From assembly GCF_033101155.1 (NCBI RefSeq), contig NZ_JAWMPX010000011.1, positions 1 to 64,000 of the forward strand: 64,000 nt of DNA, in the 5' to 3' direction. Under the pieces are notes generated by a model that saw only the letters and a list, made by a program, of their open reading frames with translations, ran no database searches and was not told the DNA's origin. The translations under genes were made by a program, and so were the position numbers. Every line of letters begins with the position of its first letter. Position 1 is the stretch's first letter. The DNA is from Tropicimonas sp033101155. GTDB taxonomy: Bacteria; Pseudomonadota; Alphaproteobacteria; Rhodobacterales; Rhodobacteraceae. Below, piece after piece: positions 35,095 through 43,798 of the stretch.

Positions 35095-35721
35095 CTAGAG
35101 GGGGGCAGGGAGGTGACGGGCCCGGAAGCGCTCGAATTCGGCCTCCGTGGCCTGCTTTCCGGTGAAGACCGCGGCATATTCCGGGATCCGCGCAATCCGC
35201 GCCTCTGCGCTCTCCTCGATCCGCATCGAGACATAGCCGACCTGCGTGTAAAGCACCGTCAACGCCCGCACCTCCGCTTCCCGCTCGGAATAACCGAAGC
35301 GCAGGAATATGCCTTCGATGGCCTCGCGCCGGCGACGGTCCGCAGTCTCGATCCGCCCTTGCAACGCAGGTTCGTGCCGCGCCCAGTTGCGGATCGCGAG
35401 GTCGAGACGGGCGTCGAACAGCTCCGGCAGCAGCCAGCAATCGCACAGATTGAACATCGCCTCGCAGATCGTCTCCGCATAGGCCGAACAGCGGGCCTCC
35501 AGATTGCCGGTATTCCGTGCCTCCCAGCGGTCGACCATCGCTTCAAGAAGCGCGTCTCGATCCTTGAAATACCAGTAGAATCCCGTCCGTGACAGTTTCA
35601 GCCGCCGTGCCAGCGGCATCACCTTCACGGCCTCTACGCCGCCGTCCTTCAATAGCTCCAGCCCGGCATCGAGCCAGAGCTCTTCGGAGCCACGCTGTCG
35701 GTTTGGCGATGCATCCTTCAT
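35095..35721 (-). CDS. TetR-family transcriptional regulator
   Basis: A 208-residue regulator. The N-terminal HTH is GVEAVKVMPLARRLKLSRTGFYWYFKDRDALLEAMVDRWE (split about residues 28-67). ATG 35721 is preferred to an upstream GTG (35748) because only the ATG has a plausible GGAT ribosome site. It is divergent from the MttB-like operon; the GACAC-AA-GTGTC palindrome in the gap is its probable operator. Confidence 0.9.
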   Translation of the reverse strand: MKDASPNRQRGSEELWLDAGLELLKDGGVEAVKVMPLARRLKLSRTGFYWYFKDRDALLEAMVDRWEARNTGNLEARCSAYAETICEAMFNLCDCWLLPELFDARLDLAIRNWARHEPALQGRIETADRRRREAIEGIFLRFGYSEREAEVRALTVLYTQVGYVSMRIEESAEARIARIPEYAAVFTGKQATEAEFERFRARHLPAPL

Positions 35722-35743
35722 GAGCAGATCCGTAGCAGTCCCC

Positions 35744-35776
35744 GACACTCATGACAATATTCTTGACACAAGTGTC
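35744..35776. promoter_or_regulatory. Putative TetR operator and promoter region
   Basis: GACACAAGTGTC (35765-35776) is a perfect palindrome. A related GACACT half-site lies at 35744-35749, and TTGACA (35763-35768) resembles a -35 box reading toward the mttB-like gene. Located in the short gap between the divergent tetR and mttB-like genes, it is the natural target of the TetR regulator. Confidence 0.55.
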
Positions 35777-35838
35777 GAGTGTATGTCCGGATTGATCCAT
35801 CGACGACTCGTCGCCGCCATCAGCTCCGAGGACAGCCC

Positions 35839-37395
35839 ATGACGACAGCCGCCGCAGCCCGTCCCAAGACCCGCCGCCGCCGGAACGTGCGGGCGGAAAC
35901 CCTGCCCAACGACCATCTCCGGGTGCCGTTCATCACCCGCGGAATCCCGACCTACGACATCCTGAACGAGGAGAGCCTGTCGAAGATCGAGGCGACAGCC
36001 GAGCGTATCCTCGCCGAGATCGGCATCGAGTTCCGCGACGACCCCGAAACCGTCGCCCTGTTCCGCGCCGCTGGCGGTCAAGTGACCGGGCTGAGCGAGT
36101 CGTCCTGGAATATCCGCTTCGAGCCGGGGATGATCCGCGAGATCCTCGCCACCGCTCCAGAGCGCTTCACCCAGCATGCGCGCACCCCTTCCAACAGCGT
36201 CGAGATCGGCGGCGACAGCGTCGTCTTTGCCCCGTCTTACGGCTCGCCTTTCGTCATGGATCTCGACCGGGGCCGCCGCTATGGCTCGCTTCAGGATTTC
36301 GAAAACCTGGTCAAACTCGGCCAATCCTCGCCCTGGCTGCACCATTCCGGCGGCACGATCTGCGAACCGACCGACGTCCCGGTCAACAAGCGCCACCTCG
36401 ATATGGTCTATGCCCATATCCGCTACTCGGACCGCGCCTTTCTCGGCTCGATCACGGCACCTGAGCGCGCCGAGGACAGCATTGCCATGGCCCGCATCCT
36501 CTTCGGAGAGGGCTTCGCCGATGAAAACTGCGTCATCATGGGCAATTTCAATACCACCTCGCCGCTGGTCCTCGACGGCGTCAGCACCAGAGGCATCCGC
36601 GCCTATGCTGCCGCCGGACAGGCCTCGATCCACCTGCCGTTCCTGCTTGGCGGCGCCGTCGCACCGCTGACCGGGGCAGGGGCCGTCGCCCAATGCCTGG
36701 CCGAAAGCGCCACCTCCTGCGCACTGACCCAGCTCGTGCGCCCCGGTGCGCCGACCGTTCTTGCGGGCTTCCTCGCCTCGATGGCCATGCGCTCCGGCTC
36801 GCCGACTTTCGGCACGCCCGAGCCAGCCCTCGCCTCCCTCGCGCTTGGTCAGATCGCCCGGCGCTGGAAGCTGCCCCTGCGCTGCGCCGGCAACTTCTCC
36901 ACCTCCAAGCTGCCCGATGCACAGGCCATGCAGCAATCGATGATGTCCATGATGTCGGCGATCCATTGCGGCGCCAATTACGTGCTGCATTCGGCCGGTT
37001 TCCTCGACGGGCTGCTCTCGATGTCCTACGAGAAATTCGTCCTCGACACCGATCTCTGTGGCGCGCTTCATGCCTATCTCAAGGGGCTCGACACCAGCGA
37101 GGACGCGCTCGGCTTCGACGCTTTGGCCGAGCTTGGACCCGGCCAGCATCTCTTTTCCACCCAGCACACGCTGCGCCACTACAAGACCGCCTTCCATGAC
37201 AGCGAGTTGAACGACGACCGTCCCTGGGAGACCTGGCATGAGATGGGCGGCGAGGACATGATGACCCGCGCCAACCGTCGTTGGAAGGCGCTCCTCGCGG
37301 AATACGAGGCCCCACCGCTCGATCCGGGCACGGATGGCGCCCTCAAGGACTTCATCGCCCGCAAGAAAGCGTCCATGCCCGACGCCTGGTACTGA
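35839..37395 (+). CDS. MttB-family (COG5598) methyltransferase, non-pyrrolysine type
   Basis: A 518-residue member of the trimethylamine/quaternary amine methyltransferase family. Family stretches include LLEIGIEF-like LAEIGIEFRDDPETVALF, HHSGGTICEPTDVPVNKRHL, GNFNTTSPLVLDG and FGTPEPALASLALGQIARRW. The frame has no internal amber codon, so it is not a pyrrolysine enzyme; characterised non-Pyl relatives demethylate glycine betaine, proline betaine, carnitine or similar. No corrinoid protein or corrinoid:THF methyltransferase is next to it. It is followed by a TMADH-like flavoprotein and a proline-racemase-family gene. Confidence 0.92.
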   Translation: MTTAAAARPKTRRRRNVRAETLPNDHLRVPFITRGIPTYDILNEESLSKIEATAERILAEIGIEFRDDPETVALFRAAGGQVTGLSESSWNIRFEPGMIREILATAPERFTQHARTPSNSVEIGGDSVVFAPSYGSPFVMDLDRGRRYGSLQDFENLVKLGQSSPWLHHSGGTICEPTDVPVNKRHLDMVYAHIRYSDRAFLGSITAPERAEDSIAMARILFGEGFADENCVIMGNFNTTSPLVLDGVSTRGIRAYAAAGQASIHLPFLLGGAVAPLTGAGAVAQCLAESATSCALTQLVRPGAPTVLAGFLASMAMRSGSPTFGTPEPALASLALGQIARRWKLPLRCAGNFSTSKLPDAQAMQQSMMSMMSAIHCGANYVLHSAGFLDGLLSMSYEKFVLDTDLCGALHAYLKGLDTSEDALGFDALAELGPGQHLFSTQHTLRHYKTAFHDSELNDDRPWETWHEMGGEDMMTRANRRWKALLAEYEAPPLDPGTDGALKDFIARKKASMPDAWY

Positions 37396-37419
37396 CCCCA
37401 CTCGCCAGAGAGACCGCCC

Positions 37420-39465
37420 ATGTCGAAAGACCCGCTCCTCCAGCCTTATCAGCTCAAGCACCTGAGCCTGCGCAACCGGATCATGACCACGAGCCATGAA
37501 CCGGCCTATCCCGAAGACGGCATGCCCAAGGACCGCTACACCGCCTATCACGCCGAGCGGGCAAAGGCGGGCGTGGCGCTGACCATGACCGCCGGCTCGG
37601 CCGCCGTCTCGAAGGACAGCCCGCCGGTTTTCAACAATATCCTCGCTTACAAAGACGAGGTCGTGCCCTGGATCCGCAATCTCACCGATGCCTGCCATGA
37701 GCATGGCTGCGCGGTGATGATCCAGCTCACCCATCTCGGGCGCCGCACGGGCTGGAACAAGGGCGACTGGCTGCCCTCCGTCTCCCCCGGTCCACATCGC
37801 GAGCCGTCCCATCGCGCCTTTCCCAAGTTGATCGAGGATTGGGATATCGAGCGCATCATCTCCGATTTCGCTGATGCCGCAGAGCGGATGAAGGAGGGCG
37901 GCATGGATGGGATCGAGTTGGAGGCCTATGGCCACCTGATCGACCAGTTCTTCTCGCCGCTGACCAATGTCCTTGAAGGAGACTATGGCGGAGGCAGCCT
38001 CGAAAGCCGGATGAGGTTCGGCCTCGATGTCATTGATGCAATTCGAAAACGAGTCGGAGACGCATTCATCGTCGGCATCCGCTACACGGCCGACGAGACT
38101 CAATCCGGCGGCATCAGTCCGGCCGAGGGGCTGGAGATGGCCAGGCGGTTCCAGGCCAGCGGTCAGGTCGATTTCCTCAACGTGATCCGGGGCCGCATCC
38201 ATACCGACCCCGCGCTCACCGATGTTATCCCGGTGCAGGGCATGGCCAATGCGCCGCATCTCGACTTCGCCGGCACCGTGCGTGCCGCGACCGGCATGCC
38301 GACCTTCCACGCCTCCAAGATCCCCGACGTCGCCACGGCCCGCCACGCCGTCTCGGCGGGCCTGCTGGACATGGTCGGCATGACCCGCGCCCATATGGCG
38401 GACCCGCATATCGTGCGCAAGATCATGGAAGGCCGAGAAGACGACATCCGTCCCTGTGTTGGCGCAACCTATTGCCTGGACAGGATTTATCAAGCTGGAG
38501 ACGCACTCTGCCTGCACAACGCGGCGACCGGGCGCGAACTGACCATGCCGCATGACATCCCCCCGGCGACGGAGCGCAAGCGCGTTGTCATCGTCGGCGC
38601 CGGGCCCGCCGGACTTGAGGCGGCCCGCGTCGCTGCCGAGCGCGGCCATGACGTGCTTGTCTTTGAGGCTGCGGCCGATCCGGGCGGACAGATCCGCCTG
38701 ACCTCGCAATCCGAACGTCGCCGCGAAATGATCTCCATTATCGATTGGCGCATGGCCCAATGCGCCGCGCGCGATGTCGGATTTCGCTTCAACTCATGGG
38801 CGGAAGAATCAGATATTACAGCGGAAAATCCGGATGTTGTCATTGTCGCAACCGGTGGGATGCCGAACACGGAGCTGCTGGAGACGCGCGGCGAGCAGGA
38901 GCTGGCCATCACCAGCTGGGACCTGATTTCCGGCGATGTGAAACCGGGCAAATCGGTGCTGATCTATGATGAATCCGGCGACCATGCCGCCGTGCAGGCC
39001 GCTGAAATCGCGGCCAATTCCGGCGCAGAGGTCGAGATCATGACGCCGGATCGTATCTTTGCCCCGGAGATCATGGCGATGAATCTCGTCCCCTATATGC
39101 GCGCGCTGCAGGACAAGGATGTAACCTTCACTGTCACCCGCCGTCTTCTCGGCATCAAGCGGGCGGGAAACCAGCTCGAAGCCACAATCGGAACGGATTA
39201 CAGCGACTTGAAAACGCTAAAGAAATACGATCAGATCGTGGTCAATTACGGCACATTTCCACTGGCCGACCTCTATTTCGACCTCAAACCGCTCTCGCGC
39301 AACGGGGGCGCGGTCGACCCGGAGGCGCTGATAGAAGGGCGCAAGCAGGAGATCATCCGCAATCCCGACGGCGCCTTCCAGCTCTTCCGCATCGGCGACG
39401 CCGTCTCGGCCCGCAACACCCATGCGGCGATCTATGACGCGCTGCGGCTGGTCAAGGATCTCTGA
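37420..39465 (+). CDS. TMADH/DgcA-like flavin oxidoreductase (amine demethylase type)
   Basis: A 681-residue two-part flavoprotein: an N-terminal OYE-type FMN barrel (about 1-340), a Cys-containing linker, and a C-terminal dinucleotide-binding region (VVIVGAGPAGLEAARVAAER from about 389; a second fold at KSVLIYDESGDHAAVQAAEI). This is the layout of trimethylamine, dimethylglycine and N-methylproline dehydrogenases and of 2,4-dienoyl-CoA reductase. The iron-sulfur Cys set is altered: C346, A349, C352, C364 instead of four Cys, and the active-site block reads LEAYGH rather than HGAHGY. It likely oxidatively demethylates the product of the MttB-like enzyme. Confidence 0.88.
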   Translation: MSKDPLLQPYQLKHLSLRNRIMTTSHEPAYPEDGMPKDRYTAYHAERAKAGVALTMTAGSAAVSKDSPPVFNNILAYKDEVVPWIRNLTDACHEHGCAVMIQLTHLGRRTGWNKGDWLPSVSPGPHREPSHRAFPKLIEDWDIERIISDFADAAERMKEGGMDGIELEAYGHLIDQFFSPLTNVLEGDYGGGSLESRMRFGLDVIDAIRKRVGDAFIVGIRYTADETQSGGISPAEGLEMARRFQASGQVDFLNVIRGRIHTDPALTDVIPVQGMANAPHLDFAGTVRAATGMPTFHASKIPDVATARHAVSAGLLDMVGMTRAHMADPHIVRKIMEGREDDIRPCVGATYCLDRIYQAGDALCLHNAATGRELTMPHDIPPATERKRVVIVGAGPAGLEAARVAAERGHDVLVFEAAADPGGQIRLTSQSERRREMISIIDWRMAQCAARDVGFRFNSWAEESDITAENPDVVIVATGGMPNTELLETRGEQELAITSWDLISGDVKPGKSVLIYDESGDHAAVQAAEIAANSGAEVEIMTPDRIFAPEIMAMNLVPYMRALQDKDVTFTVTRRLLGIKRAGNQLEATIGTDYSDLKTLKKYDQIVVNYGTFPLADLYFDLKPLSRNGGAVDPEALIEGRKQEIIRNPDGAFQLFRIGDAVSARNTHAAIYDALRLVKDL

Positions 39466-40499
39466 TGCGCACAAGCCGCATAATCCACGTCGTGTCCGCC
39501 CATGCGGAAGGCGAGGTCGGGGATGTCATCACCGGCGGCGTCGCGCCGCCTCCCGGGGAGACGCTCTGGGAGCAGCGCCGTTTCATTGCCGAGGAAGGGA
39601 CCCTTCGCAACTTCCTGCTCAACGAGCCGCGCGGCGGCGTCTTCCGGCATGTGAACCTGCTGGTGCCGCCAAAAGATCCGCGCGCCGATGCCGCTTTCAT
39701 CATCATGGAACCCGAGGACACGCCGCCCATGTCCGGGTCCAACACGATTTGCGTTGCCACGGTCCTGCTTGACACCGGAATCCTGCCGATGACGGAGCCG
39801 GAGACCGTTCTCACGCTGGAGGTGCCGGGCGGCCTCGTCCAGATCCGCGCCGACTGCCAGGACGGCAAGGCCGAACGGATCACCCTGACCAACCTGCCGT
39901 CCTTCGCCGCGCGCCTCGATGCCGTGCTGGAGGTCGAAGGGCTGGGAACACTGAATGTCGATACGGCCTTTGGCGGCGACAGTTTTGTTATCGTCGATGC
40001 CGGAGAACTGGGTGTCGAGATCCGGTCGGACGAAGCGCGCGATCTCGCCCGGCTTGGGGTCAGGATCACGCAGGCGGCCAATGAGCAACTTGGGTTCCAC
40101 CATCCGGAGAACCCGGACTGGCGCCACATCTCCTTTTGCAGTTTCGCCGCGCCGCTGGAGGCGGTAGAGGGCGGGTTCGCCTCGCGCTCCGCCGTCTGCA
40201 TTCAACCCGGCAAGATCGACCGCTCCCCCACCGGCACCGGCATCTCTGCCCGCATGGCCGTGCTGGCCGCGCGGGGCCTCCTCGGCGAAGGCCAGACCCT
40301 GCGATGCCGATCCATCATCGGCTCCGAATTCATCGGACGACATGCAGGCACGACGCAGGTCGGCGCGCTCCCCGCCATCATTCCCGAGATCACCGGACGG
40401 GCCTGGATCACCGGAACACATCAGCACATGCTCGACCCATCCGATCCCTGGCCGGGGGGCTATCGTCTTCCGGACACCTGGGGGCAGGCCCTTGATTGA
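39465..40499 (+). CDS. Proline racemase-family protein lacking both catalytic cysteines
   Basis: A 344-residue member of the proline racemase/hydroxyproline epimerase/3-hydroxyproline dehydratase family. The first active-site motif, Met-Cys-Gly-His in racemases, reads MSGSNTICV with Ser at residue 90; the second, DRSPCGTG, reads DRSPTGTG with Thr at residue 256. Racemases and 4-hydroxyproline epimerases use Cys (or Ser) with Cys, and trans-3-hydroxyproline dehydratases use Cys with Thr; a Ser/Thr pair is neither. The fold signature is otherwise kept. It starts on the last base of the preceding stop codon (TGATG), so it is in one operon with the MttB-like and TMADH-like genes. Activity is unknown. 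Confidence 0.88.
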   Translation: MRTSRIIHVVSAHAEGEVGDVITGGVAPPPGETLWEQRRFIAEEGTLRNFLLNEPRGGVFRHVNLLVPPKDPRADAAFIIMEPEDTPPMSGSNTICVATVLLDTGILPMTEPETVLTLEVPGGLVQIRADCQDGKAERITLTNLPSFAARLDAVLEVEGLGTLNVDTAFGGDSFVIVDAGELGVEIRSDEARDLARLGVRITQAANEQLGFHHPENPDWRHISFCSFAAPLEAVEGGFASRSAVCIQPGKIDRSPTGTGISARMAVLAARGLLGEGQTLRCRSIIGSEFIGRHAGTTQVGALPAIIPEITGRAWITGTHQHMLDPSDPWPGGYRLPDTWGQALD

Positions 40500-40945
40500 C
40501 CGCGTGGGCGAGGTCGGGCGGGCTGTGTCCGTCCCCGTCCCCGTCGCTCCGGCGTAGGCTTGGCGGCGTCGCTTTTTATCTCGAGCCGGATTTGGCGCGC
40601 GCGCGTGAGGGCAGGAGGAGCAATGACGCCTCCGCATGCATCTTTTGCATTGCGCCGGGTGCCGCTTGAGGTCGCCCATCGAGACGGCAAGGAGTGCAAT
40701 TGGTGCTCAAAGAATGGGCAAATCTGTGGGCGGCGAAAAACCTCCAGATCCGGCGAACGCCGTGCCGCAGCGTGCCCAATGCCTGTATTGGACTGATTCA
40801 ATTCTTGAAAATCTCGGAATCCTGATACTTGTTCCCGGCGGGACCGGGTGTTTCCTCGCATAGGAAAAGTTGACGTGAAGACAAACGCGTTTACGCTGAT
40901 TAAACGATTACTCACCTGCCTCCAAAAGCGATTCCGCAAAGACCA
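40500..40945. other. Intergenic region between two operons
   Basis: 446 bases without a convincing gene, somewhat lower in G+C than its surroundings toward the right end. It must contain the end of the MttB-like transcript and the promoter of the LacI-headed operon; a LacI-type palindrome at 40883-40892 is described separately. Confidence 0.5.
40870..40892 (+). promoter_or_regulatory. Putative LacI-type operator and -35 box
   Basis: AAACGCGTTT (40883-40892) is a perfect palindrome with the central CG typical of LacI-family operators and lies 53 bases before the lacI-type start. TTGACG (40870-40875) could be a -35 box; no clear -10 box could be fixed. A partial second copy, TAAACGATTA, follows at 40901-40910. 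Autoregulation of the operon is likely. Confidence 0.5.
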
Positions 40946-41950
40946 ATGCAGCCGAAGCTGAAAGATATCGCCAGGGAACTCGGTGTCTCGACCGCGACCG
41001 TTTCCAATGTTCTGTCAGGCAAGGGGCGGGTTTCGGACGAGACACGGCGGCTGGTCAACGAGAAGGTCAGCGAGCTTGGCTATCGCCCCGGAGGACCCGG
41101 GCGCGCATTGCGGACGGGGCGAAGCGGTGTGCTCGGACTGGTGCTGCCAGACATCTCGAACCCGCTCTTTCCCGCCTTCGCGCAGGCCATCGAGGCGGCG
41201 GCAGCCAGTTCCGGCTTCGGAGTGCTGATCGCGGATTCGCATGGCGATCCATCGGCGCAAACCGACGCCATGCAGCGCATGATCCAGAGGGGAGCCGATG
41301 GCATCGTGATCGTGCCCTGCCGCGGAACCCAGGTCAGCGATCTGCCCCTGGCCGCGACGATCATCGATGCGGCCTCGACGCCCGGCAATTGCGTTTGTTC
41401 CGACCATCACGGGGGCGGGCGCCTCGCGGTAGAGCATCTGCTGGAACTCGGACATCGAAAGATGGTCTTTCTCGGACAGAGCCGGCGGTCCACGGTGCAA
41501 TCGGACCGGATCGACGGCATGCAGGCGGCCCTGTCCGTCGATGCCCGCGCCGATGTGGTCTGGCTCGAGGATGGTCTCCCGGATTTCGCCGCTCTGGCGC
41601 GTCGCGGTGCAACTGCTGTCATTGCGACCTCGGACCTGCATGCGCTCACCGCGCTCACCTGCCTTCAAAGCGCCGGCCTCACCGTGCCCGAGGATGTCAG
41701 CGTGATCGGATTTGACGATCTCAGCTTTTCGGCCCGTATCGCGCCAGGCCTGACGACGCTCGCGCAGGACATGCCGGAGATTGCCAGCGCAGCGGTTGCA
41801 CATCTGATGCAGCAACTCGACGGCGCGCCCGTTCCCGCCGCGCGGATCGTTCCGATGGCGTTGCGAATTCGCGGATCCACCGGCCCCGTCCTGAAAACCA
41901 TTCCCCCGCAAGACCGACCCATCCCCCAACAAGGAGACCTGACCCCATGA
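40946..41950 (+). CDS. LacI-family transcriptional regulator
   Basis: A 334-residue repressor. The N-terminal HTH and hinge are KLKDIARELGVSTATVSNVL and SGKGRVSDETRRLV...LGYRPGG (about residues 3-52); the remainder is a periplasmic-binding-protein-like sensor domain (GVLGLVLPDISNPLFPAFAQ; EDVSVIGFDDLSFSARIAPGLTTL). Its stop overlaps the SBP start (ATGA), so it heads and probably controls the ABC/nucleoside operon. The effector may be a purine or nucleoside, inferred from the operon. Confidence 0.93.
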   Translation: MQPKLKDIARELGVSTATVSNVLSGKGRVSDETRRLVNEKVSELGYRPGGPGRALRTGRSGVLGLVLPDISNPLFPAFAQAIEAAAASSGFGVLIADSHGDPSAQTDAMQRMIQRGADGIVIVPCRGTQVSDLPLAATIIDAASTPGNCVCSDHHGGGRLAVEHLLELGHRKMVFLGQSRRSTVQSDRIDGMQAALSVDARADVVWLEDGLPDFAALARRGATAVIATSDLHALTALTCLQSAGLTVPEDVSVIGFDDLSFSARIAPGLTTLAQDMPEIASAAVAHLMQQLDGAPVPAARIVPMALRIRGSTGPVLKTIPPQDRPIPQQGDLTP

Positions 41951-42966
41951 AGACCCTGGTACTGGCTGGCGCTTCGACGCTGGCGCTCTCAGCCGCCGCG
42001 ATGGCCGCCGACAAGACCCTGACCATCTCGGTCTATTCCTTCTCGCAGGACGAATTCAAGGAGCTGGTCTACGAGCCCTTCGAGGAGATCTGCGGCTGCG
42101 AAATCGTGGTCGAGACCGGCAATTCCATCGAGCGGATGGCCAAGATCGAAGCCAACAAGGACGCGCCCGTGATCGACATGGCCGTGCTCTCCACGCATGA
42201 CGCGCTCGGTGCGGCGCGCAAGGGCCTGCTGCAGCCGATCGACGTCGCCAAGCTCTCCAATTACGACAAGCTCTACGACATCGCCAAGGACCCGCTCGGC
42301 GACAATATGGGTGTCGGTTACACCTTCTATTCGACCTCGATCGTCTATCGGTCCGACAAGGTGACCGTGGAAAGCTGGGCCGATCTGCTCTCGCCCGAAC
42401 TGGCTGGCAATGTCGCGCTTCCGGACGTGACCACCAACCAGGGCCCGCCGGCGCTCTACATGATCGGCAAGGCGCTCGGGGATACCGACACATCGCTGAC
42501 CGCGCCAATGGATGCTGTCGGCGAGAAGGCCGACGATATCGTCACCTTCTATGTCCGCTCCTCGCAGCTCGCGCAGCTTATGCAGCAGGAAGAGATCTGG
42601 GCCGCGCCGGTAGGTCGCTTCGCCTGGGGCCGCTTCAAGGACAATGGCTTGCCGATGGAATGGGCCGAGCCCAAGGAAGGCCAGACCGGCGGCATGAACG
42701 TCATGGTCATGACCGCGAATAACGGCAATGAAGAGCTGGCGACGCAGTTCATGGATTTCTGGCTCTCGACCGAGATCCAGTCCGCGCTGGCCAATGGCCT
42801 TGTCGACAGCCCGGCCAATGCCGAGGTTGAACTCTCCGACGAGATCGCCGCCAACCTGACCTATGGCGCGGAGACCGTCGGACAGCTCGACCTGATCGAT
42901 CCGGCCACCATTCTCGACAAGCGCGAGAGCTGGCTGGAACAGTGGAACACGAAGGTCGTGAAGTAA
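41947..42966 (+). CDS. ABC transporter substrate-binding protein (PotD/PotF-like)
   Basis: A 339-residue periplasmic protein. Signal peptide ends at SAAAMAADKTL. The mature part is of the extracellular solute-binding family 1/8 type used by polyamine, thiamine and iron importers (SVYSFSQDEFKELVYEPFEE, YRSDKVTVESWADLL, WNTKVVK end). Two close Cys (ICGC) lie near residue 50. The operon partners handle nucleosides, so the ligand may be a purine nucleoside or related compound rather than a polyamine. Confidence 0.9.
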   Translation: MKTLVLAGASTLALSAAAMAADKTLTISVYSFSQDEFKELVYEPFEEICGCEIVVETGNSIERMAKIEANKDAPVIDMAVLSTHDALGAARKGLLQPIDVAKLSNYDKLYDIAKDPLGDNMGVGYTFYSTSIVYRSDKVTVESWADLLSPELAGNVALPDVTTNQGPPALYMIGKALGDTDTSLTAPMDAVGEKADDIVTFYVRSSQLAQLMQQEEIWAAPVGRFAWGRFKDNGLPMEWAEPKEGQTGGMNVMVMTANNGNEELATQFMDFWLSTEIQSALANGLVDSPANAEVELSDEIAANLTYGAETVGQLDLIDPATILDKRESWLEQWNTKVVK

Positions 42967-42970
42967 TCCG

Positions 42971-43798
42971 ATGTTTGAAAACCGGGCAATCGGTCTGGCC
43001 CTGGTCCTGCCCGCGGCGATTTTCGCCGCGGCGCTTTTCCTGCTACCGGTCGGCATCCTCCTCTCCGAAGCTTTCCAGACCGAAACGGGCTGGTCGGTGT
43101 CGGCCTATGGCGAGTTCTTCGCCTCACCCCGCAACCAGACAGTATTCTTCCGCACGCTGAAGCTGGCCACGCTGGTCGCCGGCACCTCCGCCGTGATCGG
43201 CTATGCCGCTGCCTTCGCCATCGTCAACCTGCCGGCAACCTCGCGCGGGCGCATGTTCGGGCTGGTCACGCTGCCGCTGATGATCTCGCCCGTGGCGCGG
43301 ACCTATGCCTGGCTGGTGATCCTCGGGCGCACGGGCTTCGTCAACAAGATGCTGGTCGATATCGGCATCATCGACACGCCGCTGCGCATCCTCTTCACGG
43401 AGACTGCCGTCTTCATCGGCCTGCTGCAGCTCTTCCTGCCGCTGATGATCATCTCGCTGGTCTCGGCGATGGAAAACATGCCACGGGACGCGGTGCCCGC
43501 CGCCCGCATACTCGGCGCCAACTGGTTCCAGGTCTTCTGGCGGGTGATCCTGCCGCTGACCCGCGAAGGGCTGGTGATCGGCGGTACGTTGGTCTTCACC
43601 GGCTCGATGACCGCCTATATCACCCCGGCCATCCTCGGCGGATCCAAGGTACTGATGCTGGAAACGCTGCTCTACCAGCGCGTGACCGTCGCCAATGACT
43701 TCGTCTCGGCCTCGGTGATCGCCATGATCCTGATCGTCATGAGCTTCTCGGCCAACCTGCTGCTCAAGCGGCTCGCAACGGCGAGGAAGTCGCGATGA
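42971..43798 (+). CDS. ABC transporter permease (PotB-like)
   Basis: A 275-residue inner membrane permease with about six hydrophobic segments. The EAA loop is AARILGANWFQVFWRVILPL. It starts four bases after the SBP stop and overlaps the second permease by four bases (ATGA). Forms the channel with the next gene product. Confidence 0.93.
   Translation: MFENRAIGLALVLPAAIFAAALFLLPVGILLSEAFQTETGWSVSAYGEFFASPRNQTVFFRTLKLATLVAGTSAVIGYAAAFAIVNLPATSRGRMFGLVTLPLMISPVARTYAWLVILGRTGFVNKMLVDIGIIDTPLRILFTETAVFIGLLQLFLPLMIISLVSAMENMPRDAVPAARILGANWFQVFWRVILPLTREGLVIGGTLVFTGSMTAYITPAILGGSKVLMLETLLYQRVTVANDFVSASVIAMILIVMSFSANLLLKRLATARKSR

Noticed and set aside
35839..37395. Possible pyrrolysine-containing MttB
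   Set aside because: The frame runs through 518 codons without an internal TAG, so it is the non-pyrrolysine type.
35749..38760. Long minus-strand open frame opposite the MttB-like and TMADH-like genes
   Set aside because: Antisense shadow. Both plus-strand genes carry clear family motifs and good ribosome sites.
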